This document shows, in pieces, positions 46,001 through 53,937 of a stretch of DNA of 64,000 nucleotides. How positions within the stretch are numbered: position 1 is the stretch's first letter; each line of letters begins with the position of its first letter. The notes beneath the pieces were generated by a model. The model was not told the DNA's origin, ran no database searches, and saw only the letters and a list, made by a program, of their open reading frames with translations. The DNA comes from Candidatus Methanophagaceae archaeon (GTDB taxonomy: Archaea; Halobacteriota; Syntropharchaeia; Alkanophagales; Methanospirareceae): contig PQXC01000011.1 of the NCBI GenBank assembly GCA_003194435.1, forward strand, positions 1-64,000, in the 5' to 3' direction. Position numbers and translations under genes: made by a program.

Positions 46001-46620
46001 GAAAGTGTAATATATTTTGAGGACGTATTCCAAAAATAACCATCACTACAAACTTCATCCCAGTATTTTTGGGCATAATTATACGCTGATTGGCGGCTAT
46101 ATGATGAACTCACAGGTCCAAGTGGCAAAGACTGGTCAGCGAAGGATACATGTACAAGCCTGCAATCACTCCATCCAGAAGAGCTAACCCCAAATAAGTA
46201 CTCCGCTACCGGAGATGAAACATCGATTATCGATCTTCCACCATCGCCACATTTCGCTCTGGCATTATCAATTACCCATTGCACTGGTCCCCAATCCTCG
46301 ATTGACGCGACAATCGCCTTATTATTTGCCTCTATTAAAACCTTCTTCTTATACCACCATGCCTTACCACCAGGTTGCGAATAGTCCCACCTCATAGCAA
46401 CATAATACTCTGATACCCTTCCGCCATACGCACTAAATGCACCTTCGCCCGGGGGGCAATAGAATGTAGTCAGGTAATTCCATTCAGCAGGCAGTGTATG
46501 TCCTTCAAGCTCAGTCGCCACTTGCGCTGAGGATACAAGCTCGCCACTTGAAAGAAGAGCCACTGTAAGAGAAAATGCAAAAATCACTACAAACCCCCAA
46601 ACCTTCACGCTTTTCTTCAT
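40084..46620 (-). CDS. 2178-residue multidomain secreted protein
   Basis: Signal peptide at residues 1-32. A double-psi beta-barrel-like region (~55-165) is followed by an amidase_6/CHAP-like hydrolase, with Cys in GYDCAHFVS (~218) and His in WWDHVALYL (~294). Four or more FG-GAP/VCBS-like repeats ([10 protein letters not shown], ~367-553) come next, then a mutarotase-like region and a TPTPTLP linker. Seven ~50-residue repeats ([14 protein letters not shown]..., ~828-1190), a carbohydrate-binding-like domain (~1290-1430), a NosD-like parallel beta-helix (~1460-1960) and a C-terminal beta domain follow. Probably a cell-surface or matrix adhesin/hydrolase. No sortase tail is seen. Confidence 0.8.
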   Translation of the reverse strand: MKKSVKVWGFVVIFAFSLTVALLSSGELVSSAQVATELEGHTLPAEWNYLTTFYCPPGEGAFSAYGGRVSEYYVAMRWDYSQPGGKAWWYKKKVLIEANNKAIVASIEDWGPVQWVIDNARAKCGDGGRSIIDVSSPVAEYLFGVSSSGWSDCRLVHVSFADQSLPLGPVSSSYSRQSAYNYAQKYWDEVCSDGYFWNTSSKYITLSPGTNIVGWTGYDCAHFVSCCIGSEPNEQGGGLEVRRDFPTGPYGIAGADALGDWLLNNDFAEQKTSIDQLEKGDVINYDWNGDGWWDHVALYLGSGKVAAHTTCVWHADWQLGTTHHRFIHIKTAENVLIPLTADLTANGTDTPGIYNTSTAEFTFDGKTVRFGVTTDIPVIGDWDGDGYDEIGVFRPKEDGAEQSTFYLVTRNWADLPYEVGAADKTIPFGYYPDDIPVAGDWDGDDDIGGYYPANSTFYLYLLNLGSSTATSFKDVPFGLSGDTPITGDWDWDGDDDVGVYRAYDPDYWNNPTFYFDLNLTGSQADITPYPYGNNGDIPITGSWNGDGDSNIGVYRPGTQKFFFAYNIPPTLKYLDNGIIRVGVNLDWGGAISEISHQGFNLIDDHDAGRLAQVAFYDNSSAWNPVQGGDIKDKGSPVQDYTAQPNLIYTKTQPRDWNTGELADVYVEQWVSLEGEAVKVDYRMTHWGTEVHTFYDQEFPCAYVNKSLYRCITYNGSKPWTNDTVVELSIPQQSPGSANTYFYPTEYWASFVNDQNFGLTLYSKDHTAKWAANRFDINTQPGYLATVDEFSIEPETVAEATEYYTVANYPDARNKVYSLEPTPTPTLPAEEWNKTFGGSSYDSGKSVQQTSDGGFIITGETYSYGAGKNDIWLLKTDSNGNEEWNKTFGGAYRDWGESVQQTSTGGYIIAGSTWSYGAGYYDVWLIKSDSIGNKQWSKTYGGPDYDYGYAVQQTSDGGYIIVGSTGSYGAGSSDVWVIKTDSNGNKVWSRTFGGPEEDSGRSIQQTSDGGYIITGYTMSYGAGFRDVWLIKTDKNGNEKWNKTFGVSVEDYGYSVKQTSDKGFIITGSGGWGPYVLLIKTDSHGNRVWDKTFGPYSARAGAAGSSVLQTLDGGFIVAGTTWAWYSYGVWLYDVWLIKTDADGNKVWDRTFDRSDRDEGYSIQHTLDGGYIITGLTRSNGAGSVWLIKVKGEKKVYFDIPRTVVIGEAFNIKGVVTTGSTVDIFINDVLHPELNDIPIRPDNEFEAEVIANSSIGMGTPGTVKLKAWIDCPKNPGDAPPAESAHGEVEIELIENLLLNSNFEERLRYWYQTGGTADYSVDTCAVSGSYCVKGVEMEKSNLGRFYQNVTGKLELGKTYKISGWIKTENVEGCVVIGLDYVDDTGWTPADGYVKEIGYVNGTKNWWYYESEPFTLSPMPKDCTWLWFLFDFNAGTGTAWWDEVALYEVTGLPVHNLNTGENFSSIQAAIDDYDTKDGHTITVDAGTYNENVDVDKSINLTGIDYPVVDAGGNGNAITVTADNCTINGFKIVNSVNGLYLSNSDNNRIIGNIASSNDNGISLSSSSNTILENNTLLNNSNGIYLHANSSYNRITNNTAKANNRGIALADAHNNVLKGNILLNSSADGIYLHANSGYNQIINNTALNNNRGIALADVHCNNLKGNVFSNNTADGAYLHANSSYNTIANNTVKMNGRGIAFVDAHNNIISNNNASNNNIDGFYLFNSTYTQITFNTANLNRYRGIVITAGSNHNTATRNTANSNKLDGFGLFWSNTNILFDNEVANNSAGIVLVASNNTILNHNHITNSKNDGISLSSLSNNNTLIENNVSKNFDGIHLSYSSNNSIINNSVSFNSFDGIRLLSYCSNNSIINNDASNNEYEGICLYDKSSNNSIINNDVLNNEFGIRILFDSSNNIITNNNASNNTEGIILYGDSNNNSIINNNALYNEYGIILHSSSNNNVIYINNFINNTDNVYSVWSTNIWNSTEKITYTYKGKTYENYLGNYWSDYNGTDENNDGIGDTYYPVDSDNDNYPLMKPFENYFAPTENVFDTGPSENPYPSIMGNHTGIITPNQTINVSKLYTYPCSGTGGHTEYARIYNDSWGIETLPWEGYGGDWHNLSFTEPFKLYADEEYKFTIITGSYPQIHHNTSLLTPNGRINCSSFGDANGRVYYDWIPAIRFFW

Positions 46621-46764
46621 CTTAAATCGCCATTCTCAGGTATATGCTTATCAAAGGGTATAATAAACCTTCCGATTTTTTTCACATTCGTCCTCATGAA
46701 TTTCTGGATGGTCAAAATCATCTTTGTCTTCTGTGTTCTGTGTAAAAATCAGAATGCGTAAATC

Positions 46765-46798
46765 CTGCAATCACCCTCCTTAAACGGAGGATTTGCAG
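46765..46798. other. Bulged hairpin in the gap upstream of the giant gene
   Basis: CTGCAA (46765-46770) pairs with TTGCAG (46793-46798), and CCTCC (46775-46779) with GGAGG (46786-46790), with a TTAAAC loop and a 4 x 2 internal bulge. It lies next to the IS110 remnant, and could be part of that element or an RNA structure. No assignment is possible. Confidence 0.35.
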
Positions 46799-46848
46799 AT
46801 CCCAATATCATTTCTGCTTTCGTTGAAGCATCGCTTGCATTGTATCAC

Positions 46849-47005
46849 TCATCTTGGCGATCCTCTAAGTACCTTTGGCCCTTCCTTGGTCAATAATGCA
46901 TGCACTCTGTTCTTTATCGAGGTCCTTAAACGAACGAGACTTGCCCTATGCCCCACGATCGCGGATTTACCAGGAATCGTACTAAACCATTCTTTTTGCC
47001 TTTCT
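46849..47005 (-). pseudogene. IS110-family transposase fragment
   Basis: The minus strand contains VGHRASLVRLRTSIKNRVHALLTKEG (in pieces: HRASLVRLRT, then SIKNRVHALL), the well-known central segment of IS110/IS116 transposases that lies between the catalytic domain and the C-terminal Tnp_20 domain. The frame stops with TGA at 46849 and has a TAA upstream near 47010; the rest of the transposase is absent. It is a dead fragment of about 50 codons. It occupies most of the 478-base gap 46621-47098. Confidence 0.7.
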
Positions 47006-47098
47006 TAACCCTTTTACTTGTGCCTTCTCCGGTGAGTGGTCATATCCGCTAAGAAAAGGTTTTTGGCACTTTCAAGTTCTGTACTTTGCAATTTAACC

Positions 47099-48028
47099 TT
47101 AACCCACCAGAATTCCGAACTTGTCACACAGTTCCATTACTAAAGGGCGTTTCTCAAGCGTAATCAGCGCCTTCTGCACTTTCTTCAAGCCCAACTTCTT
47201 TATCGCCAATTCCGCTTTGTCATTGAATCTTTCAATGTCCTCTTCTTCGGCATATGATTTTATCTCAAATATCAGGCTTTCCGTATCTGTTACACATAAA
47301 TCAATCTCGTAACTTCTCCCTTTTGGTCCTATTAAACCCTCATCATCCGTTATCTTCTTTCTCATCATGATGTTCTCCGGCTTCACTTCCCTGCCCAGAG
47401 CGATCCTTAAAGTTCCTGCAACCGCATCCTCAAGACTTCGCCCTGCTCTTCTTTGAAATCCCCCTACCACTATACCAACCCAATCCTTCAAATCTTTAAA
47501 GTCTCTGTCCACCTTATCAAATCTATGATACACTTCTTCAAAACGCTTATCCATCGCTTCAAATCTGCGATACACCTCCTCGAACCGCTTATCTATCACT
47601 TCAAATCTGCGATATACCTCTTCGAACCGCTTGTCAATCACTTCAAACCTGCGATACACCTCCTCGAACCGTTTATCAATCACTTCAAACCTGCGATATA
47701 CCTCTTCGAACCGTTTATCAATTGCATCAAATCTTTTATCAGCAGCTTCAAATCTCCGATTCATATCCTCACGCATCTCTTCAAAGCGTTTATCAAGAGC
47801 TTCAAACCTTTTATCAGCAGCTTCGAATCTGCGATTCGTATCCTCCCTGAATGCTTTTAATTCCTGCAGTAGCCTTTCAAATCGTTCATCACTCTTCTTC
47901 ATGTACTCGTAAAACTCGCTCCTTATTACGAATTCATCAGATAATATCTTACATATCTCTGTTCTGAGCTCCGGATGCTCTCTCAAAAGCCCCGGTAAAC
48001 TCTTCACCACTTCTTCCGCTGTTACCAT
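47099..48028 (-). CDS. Coiled-coil protein with PD-(D/E)XK-like C-terminal domain (DUF3782-like)
   Basis: 309 residues. N-terminal EEVVKSLPGLLREHPELRTE matches DUF3782-type proteins. A long coiled coil (residues ~45-175) is built from 14-residue near-identical units such as KRFEEVYRRFEVID. The C terminus has GRSYEIDLCVTDTESLIFEIKSY, with the D...(E)xK spacing of PD-(D/E)XK nucleases (SYEIDLCV ... IFEIKSY). It is probably a nuclease-like protein of unknown target. The repeats may be prone to copy-number change. A ribosome binding site was not examined in detail. Confidence 0.72.
   Translation of the reverse strand: MVTAEEVVKSLPGLLREHPELRTEICKILSDEFVIRSEFYEYMKKSDERFERLLQELKAFREDTNRRFEAADKRFEALDKRFEEMREDMNRRFEAADKRFDAIDKRFEEVYRRFEVIDKRFEEVYRRFEVIDKRFEEVYRRFEVIDKRFEEVYRRFEAMDKRFEEVYHRFDKVDRDFKDLKDWVGIVVGGFQRRAGRSLEDAVAGTLRIALGREVKPENIMMRKKITDDEGLIGPKGRSYEIDLCVTDTESLIFEIKSYAEEEDIERFNDKAELAIKKLGLKKVQKALITLEKRPLVMELCDKFGILVG
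47515..47724 (-). repeat. 42-base tandem repeats coding for the coiled coil
   Basis: The phrase CTTCAAAYCTGCGATA recurs at 47557, 47599, 47641 and 47683, exactly 42 bases apart, with flanking partial copies. Each unit codes for 14 residues (two heptads). The copies are nearly identical at DNA level, pointing to recent expansion. Confidence 0.85.
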
Positions 48029-48170
48029 GATTCCACCCCTTTTAACAAATTACTCAATTTACTTTACTCTACCTTCTTTCTTCCTTATTCCTTACTCTAT
48101 TAACTATTTATTCCATCGGGGCGTTTAAATATTTTTCACTTTCACTTTCACCAACATTCCTATCTCTGGC

Positions 48171-48758
48171 TCAGTGAACACTTTGTGAAGTGAATAAGCT
48201 ATAATAAAGCCTGTTCAGTTTACTCCTGCCTCGCTCGAGCATGAAGTTCGCCTTCGATACGATAAAATCCAGGTATGGTTCGCTGCAAAATATCACTCCC
48301 TCTTTGCCCACCGGGACATCCATCCTCTCTGTACTCATTATCTCCACCATCACTCGTTTCATGGTGATGGACTTTATCCCACTATACTTGAAGCCCGACG
48401 CAATTGCAAGGCTCAGTAGTTGCTTCGCTTTCTCTATGCTCGCGCACGAGACATGCAATATCGGCGATTGGGACATCAGCCATAACTCGCCATCAGCGTC
48501 TTTCCACGTTCCCATCGCTTTTAATACCTCATCCTTGCTCACTTCCCGATGCCATTTCGCAATGAACTCTGCTTCTTCCTTCGCTCCTATCTCGGGTATG
48601 CTTATCAGAACGACCCTGCCGGAGCAGCTACTCGTTGTGAAGTAGTCATCAAAACCATTTAATAACTCTATCAGCCCCGCTATATCATCATCTGCACCCT
48701 CTTTGTCCAATCGCTCAAGCGCCTTCCTCTTCTCCGTTTCAAATATCCCCATTCCCAT
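48171..48758 (-). CDS. taw3: tRNA-Phe wybutosine-pathway methyltransferase Taw3
   Basis: 195 residues, matching archaeal TYW3/Taw3, which N4-methylates the wyosine-derivative at position 37 of tRNA-Phe using SAM. Visible motifs: LLNGFDDYFTTSSCSGRV near residue 33, AKWHREV near 70, GELWLMSQSPILHVSC near 88, and ASGFKYSGIK near 119. The Ser-Ser-Cys-Ser-Gly segment is a conserved family feature. Divergent from the Mrp cluster. Confidence 0.9.
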   Translation of the reverse strand: MGMGIFETEKRKALERLDKEGADDDIAGLIELLNGFDDYFTTSSCSGRVVLISIPEIGAKEEAEFIAKWHREVSKDEVLKAMGTWKDADGELWLMSQSPILHVSCASIEKAKQLLSLAIASGFKYSGIKSITMKRVMVEIMSTERMDVPVGKEGVIFCSEPYLDFIVSKANFMLERGRSKLNRLYYSLFTSQSVH

Positions 48759-48790
48759 GCATACATCCTGAGGTGGGAAAAATCCGGAAG

Positions 48791-48800
48791 TTATTTATAT
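48791..48800 (+). promoter_or_regulatory. TATA candidate of the Mrp-like operon
   Basis: TTATTTATAT lies 30-39 bases before the ATG at 48830, so transcription would begin about at the start codon. No ribosome binding site is visible before 48830, as expected of a leaderless first gene. Confidence 0.45.
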
Positions 48801-48829
48801 TACCTCGCACCACTCACATATAAAACAAA

Positions 48830-49108
48830 ATGTTCGAGATGGTGGATGTATTCCTCGGGGTTGGAATCGCTATCGCATTCACAATACTGATGTGCCTGTA
48901 TAGGGCGGTGCGTGGACCGGGAGTATTTAATCAGGTAGCGGCGGTGAATGTGATAGGAACGAAGGTGATTGTGCTCCTTGTTGCCATTGGATATATCTTT
49001 GAAAGACCGATGTTCGTGGATATCGCACTTCTATATGCTGGCTTGAACTTCGTTGGTACACTGGTTATGGCTAAGTATCTGGAGAGGGGGGAGATATGCT
49101 CGGCATAG
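48830..49108 (+). CDS. mrpF: Mrp-type Na+/H+ antiporter subunit F (MrpF/MbhB-like)
   Basis: 92 residues with three hydrophobic helices. Core pattern CLYRAVRGPGVFNQVAAVN and VDIALLYAGLNFVGT are typical of MrpF. This small subunit is part of the membrane arm shared by Mrp antiporters and membrane-bound hydrogenases. It begins the cluster and overlaps mrpG by 13 bases. Confidence 0.9.
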   Translation: MFEMVDVFLGVGIAIAFTILMCLYRAVRGPGVFNQVAAVNVIGTKVIVLLVAIGYIFERPMFVDIALLYAGLNFVGTLVMAKYLERGEICSA

Positions 49109-49419
49109 GCGTAACAGATATAATATCCATAATCTTCATGGCTGGTGGGATATTCTTCATGGTTACAGGAGCAGTGGGATTAATACGATTACCGGATTTT
49201 TATACCCGGCTGCACGCAACCGGGAAATGCGATACGCTTGGTGAAGTTCTTCTGATCACTGGCTGCATGATATTCCAGGGCTGGTCGTTCGTCAGTGTAA
49301 AGCTCCTCTTCCTCATATTCTTTATATTCATGGCTAATCCCGTGGGCACACATGCGATAATGAAAGCGGCGTATTATACGGGTCTGAAGCCCTGGAAGAA
49401 GGGAGAGGAGCGGAGGTGA
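49096..49419 (+). CDS. mrpG: Mrp-type antiporter subunit G
   Basis: 107 residues with three helices. Signature GAVGLIRLPDFYTRLHATGK near residue 26 (split: GLIRLPDFY, TRLHATGK) and NPVGTHAIMKAAY near residue 80 are characteristic of MrpG/PhaG. It overlaps mrpF and is followed ten bases later by mrpE. Confidence 0.92.
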   Translation: MLGIGVTDIISIIFMAGGIFFMVTGAVGLIRLPDFYTRLHATGKCDTLGEVLLITGCMIFQGWSFVSVKLLFLIFFIFMANPVGTHAIMKAAYYTGLKPWKKGEERR

Positions 49420-49428
49420 TGTGATGAT

Positions 49429-49953
49429 ATGATGAAGCGGAGTACAGTTGCCATCTTCATTGTCATGTTCGTCTTCTGGGTGCTCTTATCTGCCTGTATC
49501 AATCCACTTAAGGGGCACTATGACCATATTCGTATCGTTGTGGGTATGATATGTGCGGCAATAGCAACTTCGGTCTCTCGTGACCTCCTGATAACGGGCA
49601 AGGAGGACATGACACTGCGTAAGACCCTCCGGCTACTGCTGTACATACCGTGGGAGCTGTGGCAGATAGTTCTGGCGAACTTCGATGTTGCTTATCGCGT
49701 GCTACATCCAAAGATGCCAATAGACCCGCGCATAATAGAATTTGATACTACTCTGAGGAGTGATTTCGCACTCACCACATTAGCGAATTCCATTACTCTC
49801 ACACCGGGTACGATAACGATAGACGTGGAGCCGGAGCGAGGCAGGTTCCTGGTGCATGCAATCGCGTCGAAAGCCGCAGATGCTCTACTCGTTGACCAAA
49901 CGATGCAGAAGAAGGTTGCACATGTGTATATGGAGGAAGGAGGAGGGGAGTGA
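49429..49953 (+). CDS. mrpE: Mrp-type antiporter subunit E
   Basis: 174 residues. An N-terminal pair of hydrophobic helices, then the family motif IPWELWQIVLANFDVAYRVLHP near residue 70 (split: IPWELWQIV, NFDVAYRVL), then TTLANSITLTPGTITIDVE near 117. In this family the C-terminal half is a small cytoplasmic domain. Between mrpG and the MbhD-like gene. Confidence 0.9.
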   Translation: MMKRSTVAIFIVMFVFWVLLSACINPLKGHYDHIRIVVGMICAAIATSVSRDLLITGKEDMTLRKTLRLLLYIPWELWQIVLANFDVAYRVLHPKMPIDPRIIEFDTTLRSDFALTTLANSITLTPGTITIDVEPERGRFLVHAIASKAADALLVDQTMQKKVAHVYMEEGGGE

Positions 49954-49959
49954 AGAGAT

Positions 49960-50205
49960 ATGATAATCCCGCTTGATCTCATTGCATTGTTCTTCCTCGT
50001 GGTAATTGCGCTCGCAGCGATAACAGTGAGAGACCTGTTAGCAGCAATCGTGCTATTAAGTGCTTATAGCTTTATTATCGCCACAGTGTGGGTGGAGATG
50101 CATGCAGTGGATGTCGGATTTACCGAAGCCGCAGTAGGTGCGGGCGCGACTACAGCCTTCCTGATTGCGACACTGGCGCGAACAAGGAGGTGGGAGAAGA
50201 GATGA
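49960..50205 (+). CDS. MbhD-like (DUF4040) subunit
   Basis: 81 residues, three hydrophobic helices. AAITVRDLLAAIVLLSAYS and GFTEAAVGAGATTAFLI match the DUF4040 domain that occurs as MbhD in hydrogenase-type complexes and as part of MrpA in antiporters. Overlaps the next gene by ATGA. Confidence 0.82.
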   Translation: MIIPLDLIALFFLVVIALAAITVRDLLAAIVLLSAYSFIIATVWVEMHAVDVGFTEAAVGAGATTAFLIATLARTRRWEKR

Positions 50206-50747
50206 AGGCTCTTACAGCTTCTGCATTAATGTTCGTGATACTCCTGGGCGCTCTATTTATCTATGTTGCGGAGGATATACCAGCATTTGGAGACCCGTAT
50301 TCACCTGCTAATCGGTGGGTCAACCTCTCCATCGGTATAGATGCCCGGAGCCATGTGGTGGAGAGTTTGAACCATGGAGTAGTTCCTGATATATTGGTGC
50401 GCGAAATAAAGAATCGTGGATTACCGCTACCTGAGGGTTATAAGGTAGAGCGAGGAGGAGAAGAAGGCTGGAAAGGCTGGGATATACTGATTCCAAAAGG
50501 AGAAATGTTCTATCCGAACCTGGAGAAGTATTATTTCATCATGAACGAGGGTAATAGATTGTGGATTTATCGCTATTCGGTTCCGGTGCGGTGGGAAGAG
50601 AGATGTGAGGAGGAGATAGGCGTACCGAATATGGTGACTGCAGGTCTCGCAGATTATAGGGGTTACGATACACTCGGTGAGACCACAGTCATATTCACCG
50701 CTGGCGTTTCTGTTATATTGTTGCTAAGGAGGCGAGGCAAGTTATAA
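50202..50747 (+). CDS. MbhE-like subunit with an extra hydrophilic insert
   Basis: 181 residues from the ATG that overlaps the preceding stop. The N-terminal helix plus IPAFGDPYSPANRW and the C-terminal NMVTAGLADYRGYDTLGE with a final helix are the MbhE/MrpA-C-terminal pattern. Between them lies ~90 hydrophilic residues (about 55-130) not usual for MbhE. The upstream in-frame start at 50088 would overlap the MbhD-like gene by over 100 bases and is rejected. Confidence 0.75.
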   Translation: MKALTASALMFVILLGALFIYVAEDIPAFGDPYSPANRWVNLSIGIDARSHVVESLNHGVVPDILVREIKNRGLPLPEGYKVERGGEEGWKGWDILIPKGEMFYPNLEKYYFIMNEGNRLWIYRYSVPVRWEERCEEEIGVPNMVTAGLADYRGYDTLGETTVIFTAGVSVILLLRRRGKL

Positions 50748-50750
50748 GTT

Positions 50751-51269
50751 ATGAGAGTGAGAGGTAAAGGTAAAGAGCACGGGCAAGAGCAGAAGCACAA
50801 GCGTGATGTTATTGTAACCACTATCGCACGGTTGATGATTCCGTTTATACAGATGTACGCGTTGTATGTGATGGTGGGTACAGAAGGAGCAGGCGGGGGA
50901 TTTCAGGGCGGTGTGGTATTTGCTGCTTCTTTCGTGCTCTTCGTCACGGCATTTGGAATCACAAGAGGGCGCAGAAGGTTACCTGAATCGTGGAATGCTG
51001 CACTTAGCAGTCTGGGGTTATATTTTTATGCAGGTATTGGGCTGTTATGCATAATTCTTTCACTTTTCAGTGCTCAATATCTAAATTATGGCGCACTTCC
51101 GCTATGGGAGATAATAGGTCGCCCGGAGACGCGGGGACTGATGATAACATTTGTTGTGGAGGTAGGGATAGCGATAACAGTTATGGCGGTTTTTACATCT
51201 ATATTCTTCGATCTCGCATGGAAGGGAGAAGAGGATAAAGAAGATAATAAAGAAGAAGGGGGTGAATAA
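50751..51269 (+). CDS. mrpB: Mrp-type antiporter subunit B (MnhB)
   Basis: 172 residues. A basic N-terminal tail (about 20 residues) precedes four helices. The motif IQMYALYVMVGTEGAGGGFQGGVV near residue 35 (split: QMYALYVMVG, GAGGGFQGG) is the family signature. The C terminus is an acid-rich tail. It starts four bases after the MbhE-like gene. Confidence 0.9.
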   Translation: MRVRGKGKEHGQEQKHKRDVIVTTIARLMIPFIQMYALYVMVGTEGAGGGFQGGVVFAASFVLFVTAFGITRGRRRLPESWNAALSSLGLYFYAGIGLLCIILSLFSAQYLNYGALPLWEIIGRPETRGLMITFVVEVGIAITVMAVFTSIFFDLAWKGEEDKEDNKEEGGE

Positions 51270-51277
51270 AGACAGAG

Positions 51278-51700
51278 ATGCTGGAATGGCTAATTGCGGA
51301 GGTATTTGCGAAGTATAATTACTGGGTCTCCATCGTGCTGATGCTCATCGGGTTCTATGCAATGATAGCAAAGGACAATTTAATGAAGAAGATCATCGGG
51401 TTGAATATATTCCAGACAGCAATTATTCTCTTCTTTATATCGCTTGGTGATGTCTCAATAGGGGGCTGGGGCGGAGGAGTGACCGAGCCGATAGTGAAAG
51501 GAGCACTTCCATGGGAAACAGGGGAAGGAGGGGCTGTGTATGCGAATCCACTGCCACATGTGCTCATGCTTACAGCGATTGTGGTGGGAGCGGCGACAAC
51601 TGCTGTTGCACTCGCACTTGTGATAAGGCTACATGAGGAGTACGGAACGATAGAGGAGAGTGAGATAATAGAGAAGGAGCGGGAGAGGGAGCTCCCATAA
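51278..51700 (+). CDS. mrpC: Mrp-type antiporter subunit C (NuoK-like)
   Basis: 140 residues, three helices. FYAMIAKDNLMKKIIGLNIFQTAIILFF and HVLMLTAIVVGAATTAVALALVIR (in pieces: MKKIIGLNIFQTAI; LMLTAIVVGAATTAVA) match NuoK/MrpC. A ~30-residue insert between helices two and three is rich in glycine. It is the last gene of the cluster; no MrpD-like subunit follows before the gene order reverses. Confidence 0.9.
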   Translation: MLEWLIAEVFAKYNYWVSIVLMLIGFYAMIAKDNLMKKIIGLNIFQTAIILFFISLGDVSIGGWGGGVTEPIVKGALPWETGEGGAVYANPLPHVLMLTAIVVGAATTAVALALVIRLHEEYGTIEESEIIEKERERELP

Positions 51701-51752
51701 CCATCCCATTCCATAACCTGATACCTAATTTTTGCATGACGGAAGGAGCAGG

Positions 51753-52634
51753 TCACCTCGTCACTCTTCTCGCTCGCATCTTGAAGAAACGTTGTAGTGG
51801 TATGTAAAACGGCTCACTCGTATTTACCTGGATTATATCCACCCCTATTCGCTTCATACTCGCAAAAAAGGCATCTTGCTTAGCCTTTACCAGTTCGGTA
51901 TATCTTGCCCGGAATTCCGGGTCAGACGTATCCACGAGCATTTGTTCACCGGTTTCCTGGTCTTCCAGAAACGCATAGCCTATATCCGGGATTTGGGCTT
52001 CTCGCATATCGGTGATATTCACAAGAATCACATCGTGCCTGTTCTTGAGCTGTTTAAGCGGGCGCTCAAAATCTGGTGCTAAGAAATCAGAGATGATGAA
52101 GACGATACTGCGCTTTTTGATAACGTTATTCAGGTAAGAGAGTGCGGCTCGAATGTCAGTGTTTCTGTTCTTCGGCTCATAATAAATGAGCTCTCGCAGC
52201 AGCTTAAGCATATGCTTCTTACCCTTACCCGGGGGTATGAAGAGCTCCACTTCACTTGTGAATAAACACAGACCTACACGGTCGTTGTTTCGAAGCGCAG
52301 CAAACATCAAAGAAGCGGCGATGTCATACCCAATCTCCTTCTTCCTGCGCTCGAATCCAAATTCGTTACTTGAAGAGACGTCAAAAACGATGAACAGTGT
52401 CAGGTCTCGCTCTTCAATGAACTCCTTGACGAAAGGTGCGTTGAATCTCGCTGTAACATTCCAGTCAATCGCTCTTATATCGTCCCCTGGCACATATCCC
52501 CGGACTTCTGCGAATTCTATGCCTCGCCCTTTGAAAACTGAGTGATATTCGCCGGATACAAGCCCCTCAACCAGCCTACTTGTCTTTATTTCTAACTTTT
52601 TTACTCGCTTTAATACTTCCTTTACGCGGGGCAT
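51753..52634 (-). CDS. DUF58-family protein with VWA-like domain
   Basis: 293 residues from ATG 52634, which lies one base after the MoxR stop; starts further upstream overlap moxR by 60 bases. Core: YHSVFKGRGIEFAEVRGYVPGDDIRAIDW (as SVFKGRGIEF, YVPGDDIRAIDWN) and FIVFDVSSS, a DxSxS-like metal-site motif. Such proteins form gene pairs with MoxR AAA ATPases and act as chaperone-like factors for metal or complex assembly. It partners the upstream gene in a minus-strand operon. Confidence 0.88.
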   Translation of the reverse strand: MPRVKEVLKRVKKLEIKTSRLVEGLVSGEYHSVFKGRGIEFAEVRGYVPGDDIRAIDWNVTARFNAPFVKEFIEERDLTLFIVFDVSSSNEFGFERRKKEIGYDIAASLMFAALRNNDRVGLCLFTSEVELFIPPGKGKKHMLKLLRELIYYEPKNRNTDIRAALSYLNNVIKKRSIVFIISDFLAPDFERPLKQLKNRHDVILVNITDMREAQIPDIGYAFLEDQETGEQMLVDTSDPEFRARYTELVKAKQDAFFASMKRIGVDIIQVNTSEPFYIPLQRFFKMRARRVTR

Positions 52635-52635
52635 C

Positions 52636-53628
52636 TCACGGCGCCTCGACATTCGCAACAATTGCGTCAATAATATGGTCAGAAGTAATCCCCTCAGCAT
52701 CTGCTTCGTAAGTCAATAAAATTCGATGCCTGAGTACGTCATGCGCTACCGCTTTAATATCCTCTGGAATGACATAGCCACGTCCATTTAGTAGTGCATG
52801 CGCTTTTCCTGTAAGAATCAGCCATAGTGAAGCTCTTGGCGAAGCCCCATACTCTATCATACCATCGAACTTCTCTCCTAACTCGTAATTACCCGGATGT
52901 CGCGTAGCATCAACGAGTTTAGTAACATAATCCTCTATCTTCTCATCTGCATAAATCCGCTGATTGAACCTCTGTATCTCCGTCACATCTGCTGCAGACA
53001 AGACTTTCTCCGGTGTGAGCTCAATTCCACGTGTATTACGCTGTATTATTATCTTCTCCTCCTCCCGCTTTGGATAATCTATCAGGAGTTTAAAGGTGAA
53101 CCTGTCGACCTGAGCTTCAGGCAGTTTATATGTGCCCTCGGTTTCTATCGGATTTTGCGTCGCCAGAACCATGAAGGGTTCATCTAACTTGAATGTTTCT
53201 CCCTGTATGCTCACCTGCCTCTCCTGCATGGCTTCTAACAGCGCGGATTGAACCTTCGGCGGTGCTCTGTTTATCTCATCTGCGAGTACGAAATTAGCGA
53301 ATATGGGTCCTTTCTGCGTGGTAAAACTCGCCGTGTGGTGGTCGTATATCTTCGTCCCGATGATGTCCGCGGGCAGCAGGTCAGGCGTAAACTGAATCCT
53401 GCGGAAACTCGCGGAAAGAGTCTCTGATAGCGTCTTCACCATCAATGTCTTTGCCAGTCCAGGGACACCTTCAAGTAGAACATGACCATTGGCAACGAGA
53501 CAAATCAGCAATTTCTGCAATACGGATTCCTGACCAACAATAACTCGTCTGATTTGGTTCAGCACGTCATTTAATCGCTTTGCATATTCCTGTGCCTGTA
53601 AATTTAAATGCTCTATCTCTTTGTCCAT
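52636..53628 (-). CDS. MoxR-family AAA+ ATPase
   Basis: 330 residues. The Walker A LLEGVPGLAKT lies near residue 53, the Walker B LADEINRAPPKVQSALLEAM near 125, sensor 1 ATQNP near 155 and sensor 2 in the C-terminal lid. MoxR proteins act with DUF58/VWA partners in protein complex maturation. Upstream, its first codons overlap the DUF167 gene by 16 bases; downstream the DUF58 gene follows directly. Confidence 0.92.
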   Translation of the reverse strand: MDKEIEHLNLQAQEYAKRLNDVLNQIRRVIVGQESVLQKLLICLVANGHVLLEGVPGLAKTLMVKTLSETLSASFRRIQFTPDLLPADIIGTKIYDHHTASFTTQKGPIFANFVLADEINRAPPKVQSALLEAMQERQVSIQGETFKLDEPFMVLATQNPIETEGTYKLPEAQVDRFTFKLLIDYPKREEEKIIIQRNTRGIELTPEKVLSAADVTEIQRFNQRIYADEKIEDYVTKLVDATRHPGNYELGEKFDGMIEYGASPRASLWLILTGKAHALLNGRGYVIPEDIKAVAHDVLRHRILLTYEADAEGITSDHIIDAIVANVEAP

Positions 53629-53858
53629 TCTTCTATCGCCACAATTTTGCGCCTGCTATTCGTGCCTGAAACGATTCTTACTCTGGCGTTGAAGTACCGC
53701 GACAATAGTTTCACTACTGCTTTATTCGCCTTCCCTTTTATCGGCGGCTCTTTCACTCGCACTATTAACGGTTTCAGTTCCGCCTCTGCTTCCGGTTCTA
53801 TTACCGTCTCCTCTTTTGAGTTCGGAATGACTTTTATTTCTATTTCCTTAGTTCTCAT
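53613..53858 (-). CDS. DUF167-family (YggU-like) protein
   Basis: 81 residues. The C-terminal core IVRVKEPPIKGKANKAVVKLL and VRIVSGTNSRRKIVAI match DUF167 proteins (in pieces: PPIKGKANKAV, VSGTNSRRKI). Function unknown. It is the first gene of the DUF167-MoxR-DUF58 run, overlapping moxR by 16 bases. Confidence 0.85.
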   Translation of the reverse strand: MRTKEIEIKVIPNSKEETVIEPEAEAELKPLIVRVKEPPIKGKANKAVVKLLSRYFNARVRIVSGTNSRRKIVAIEEWTKR

Positions 53859-53937
53859 TCTGAATATAACAATAACAATATAACATTAGTTAGAATTAGA
53901 CCATCAGCAGATTTAAAAATATCTCATCTCATTTCAC

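Noticed and set aside
47453-47912. Repetitive plus-strand frames opposite the coiled-coil gene
   Set aside because: They mirror the 42-base repeats in another frame and have no independent support.
50088-50201. Upstream start for the MbhE-like protein
   Set aside because: Would overlap the MbhD-like gene by over 100 bases; the ATGA overlap at 50202 is the usual coupling.
52635-52700. Upstream start for the DUF58 protein
   Set aside because: Would overlap moxR by about 65 bases; ATG 52634 directly follows the moxR stop and fits family starts.
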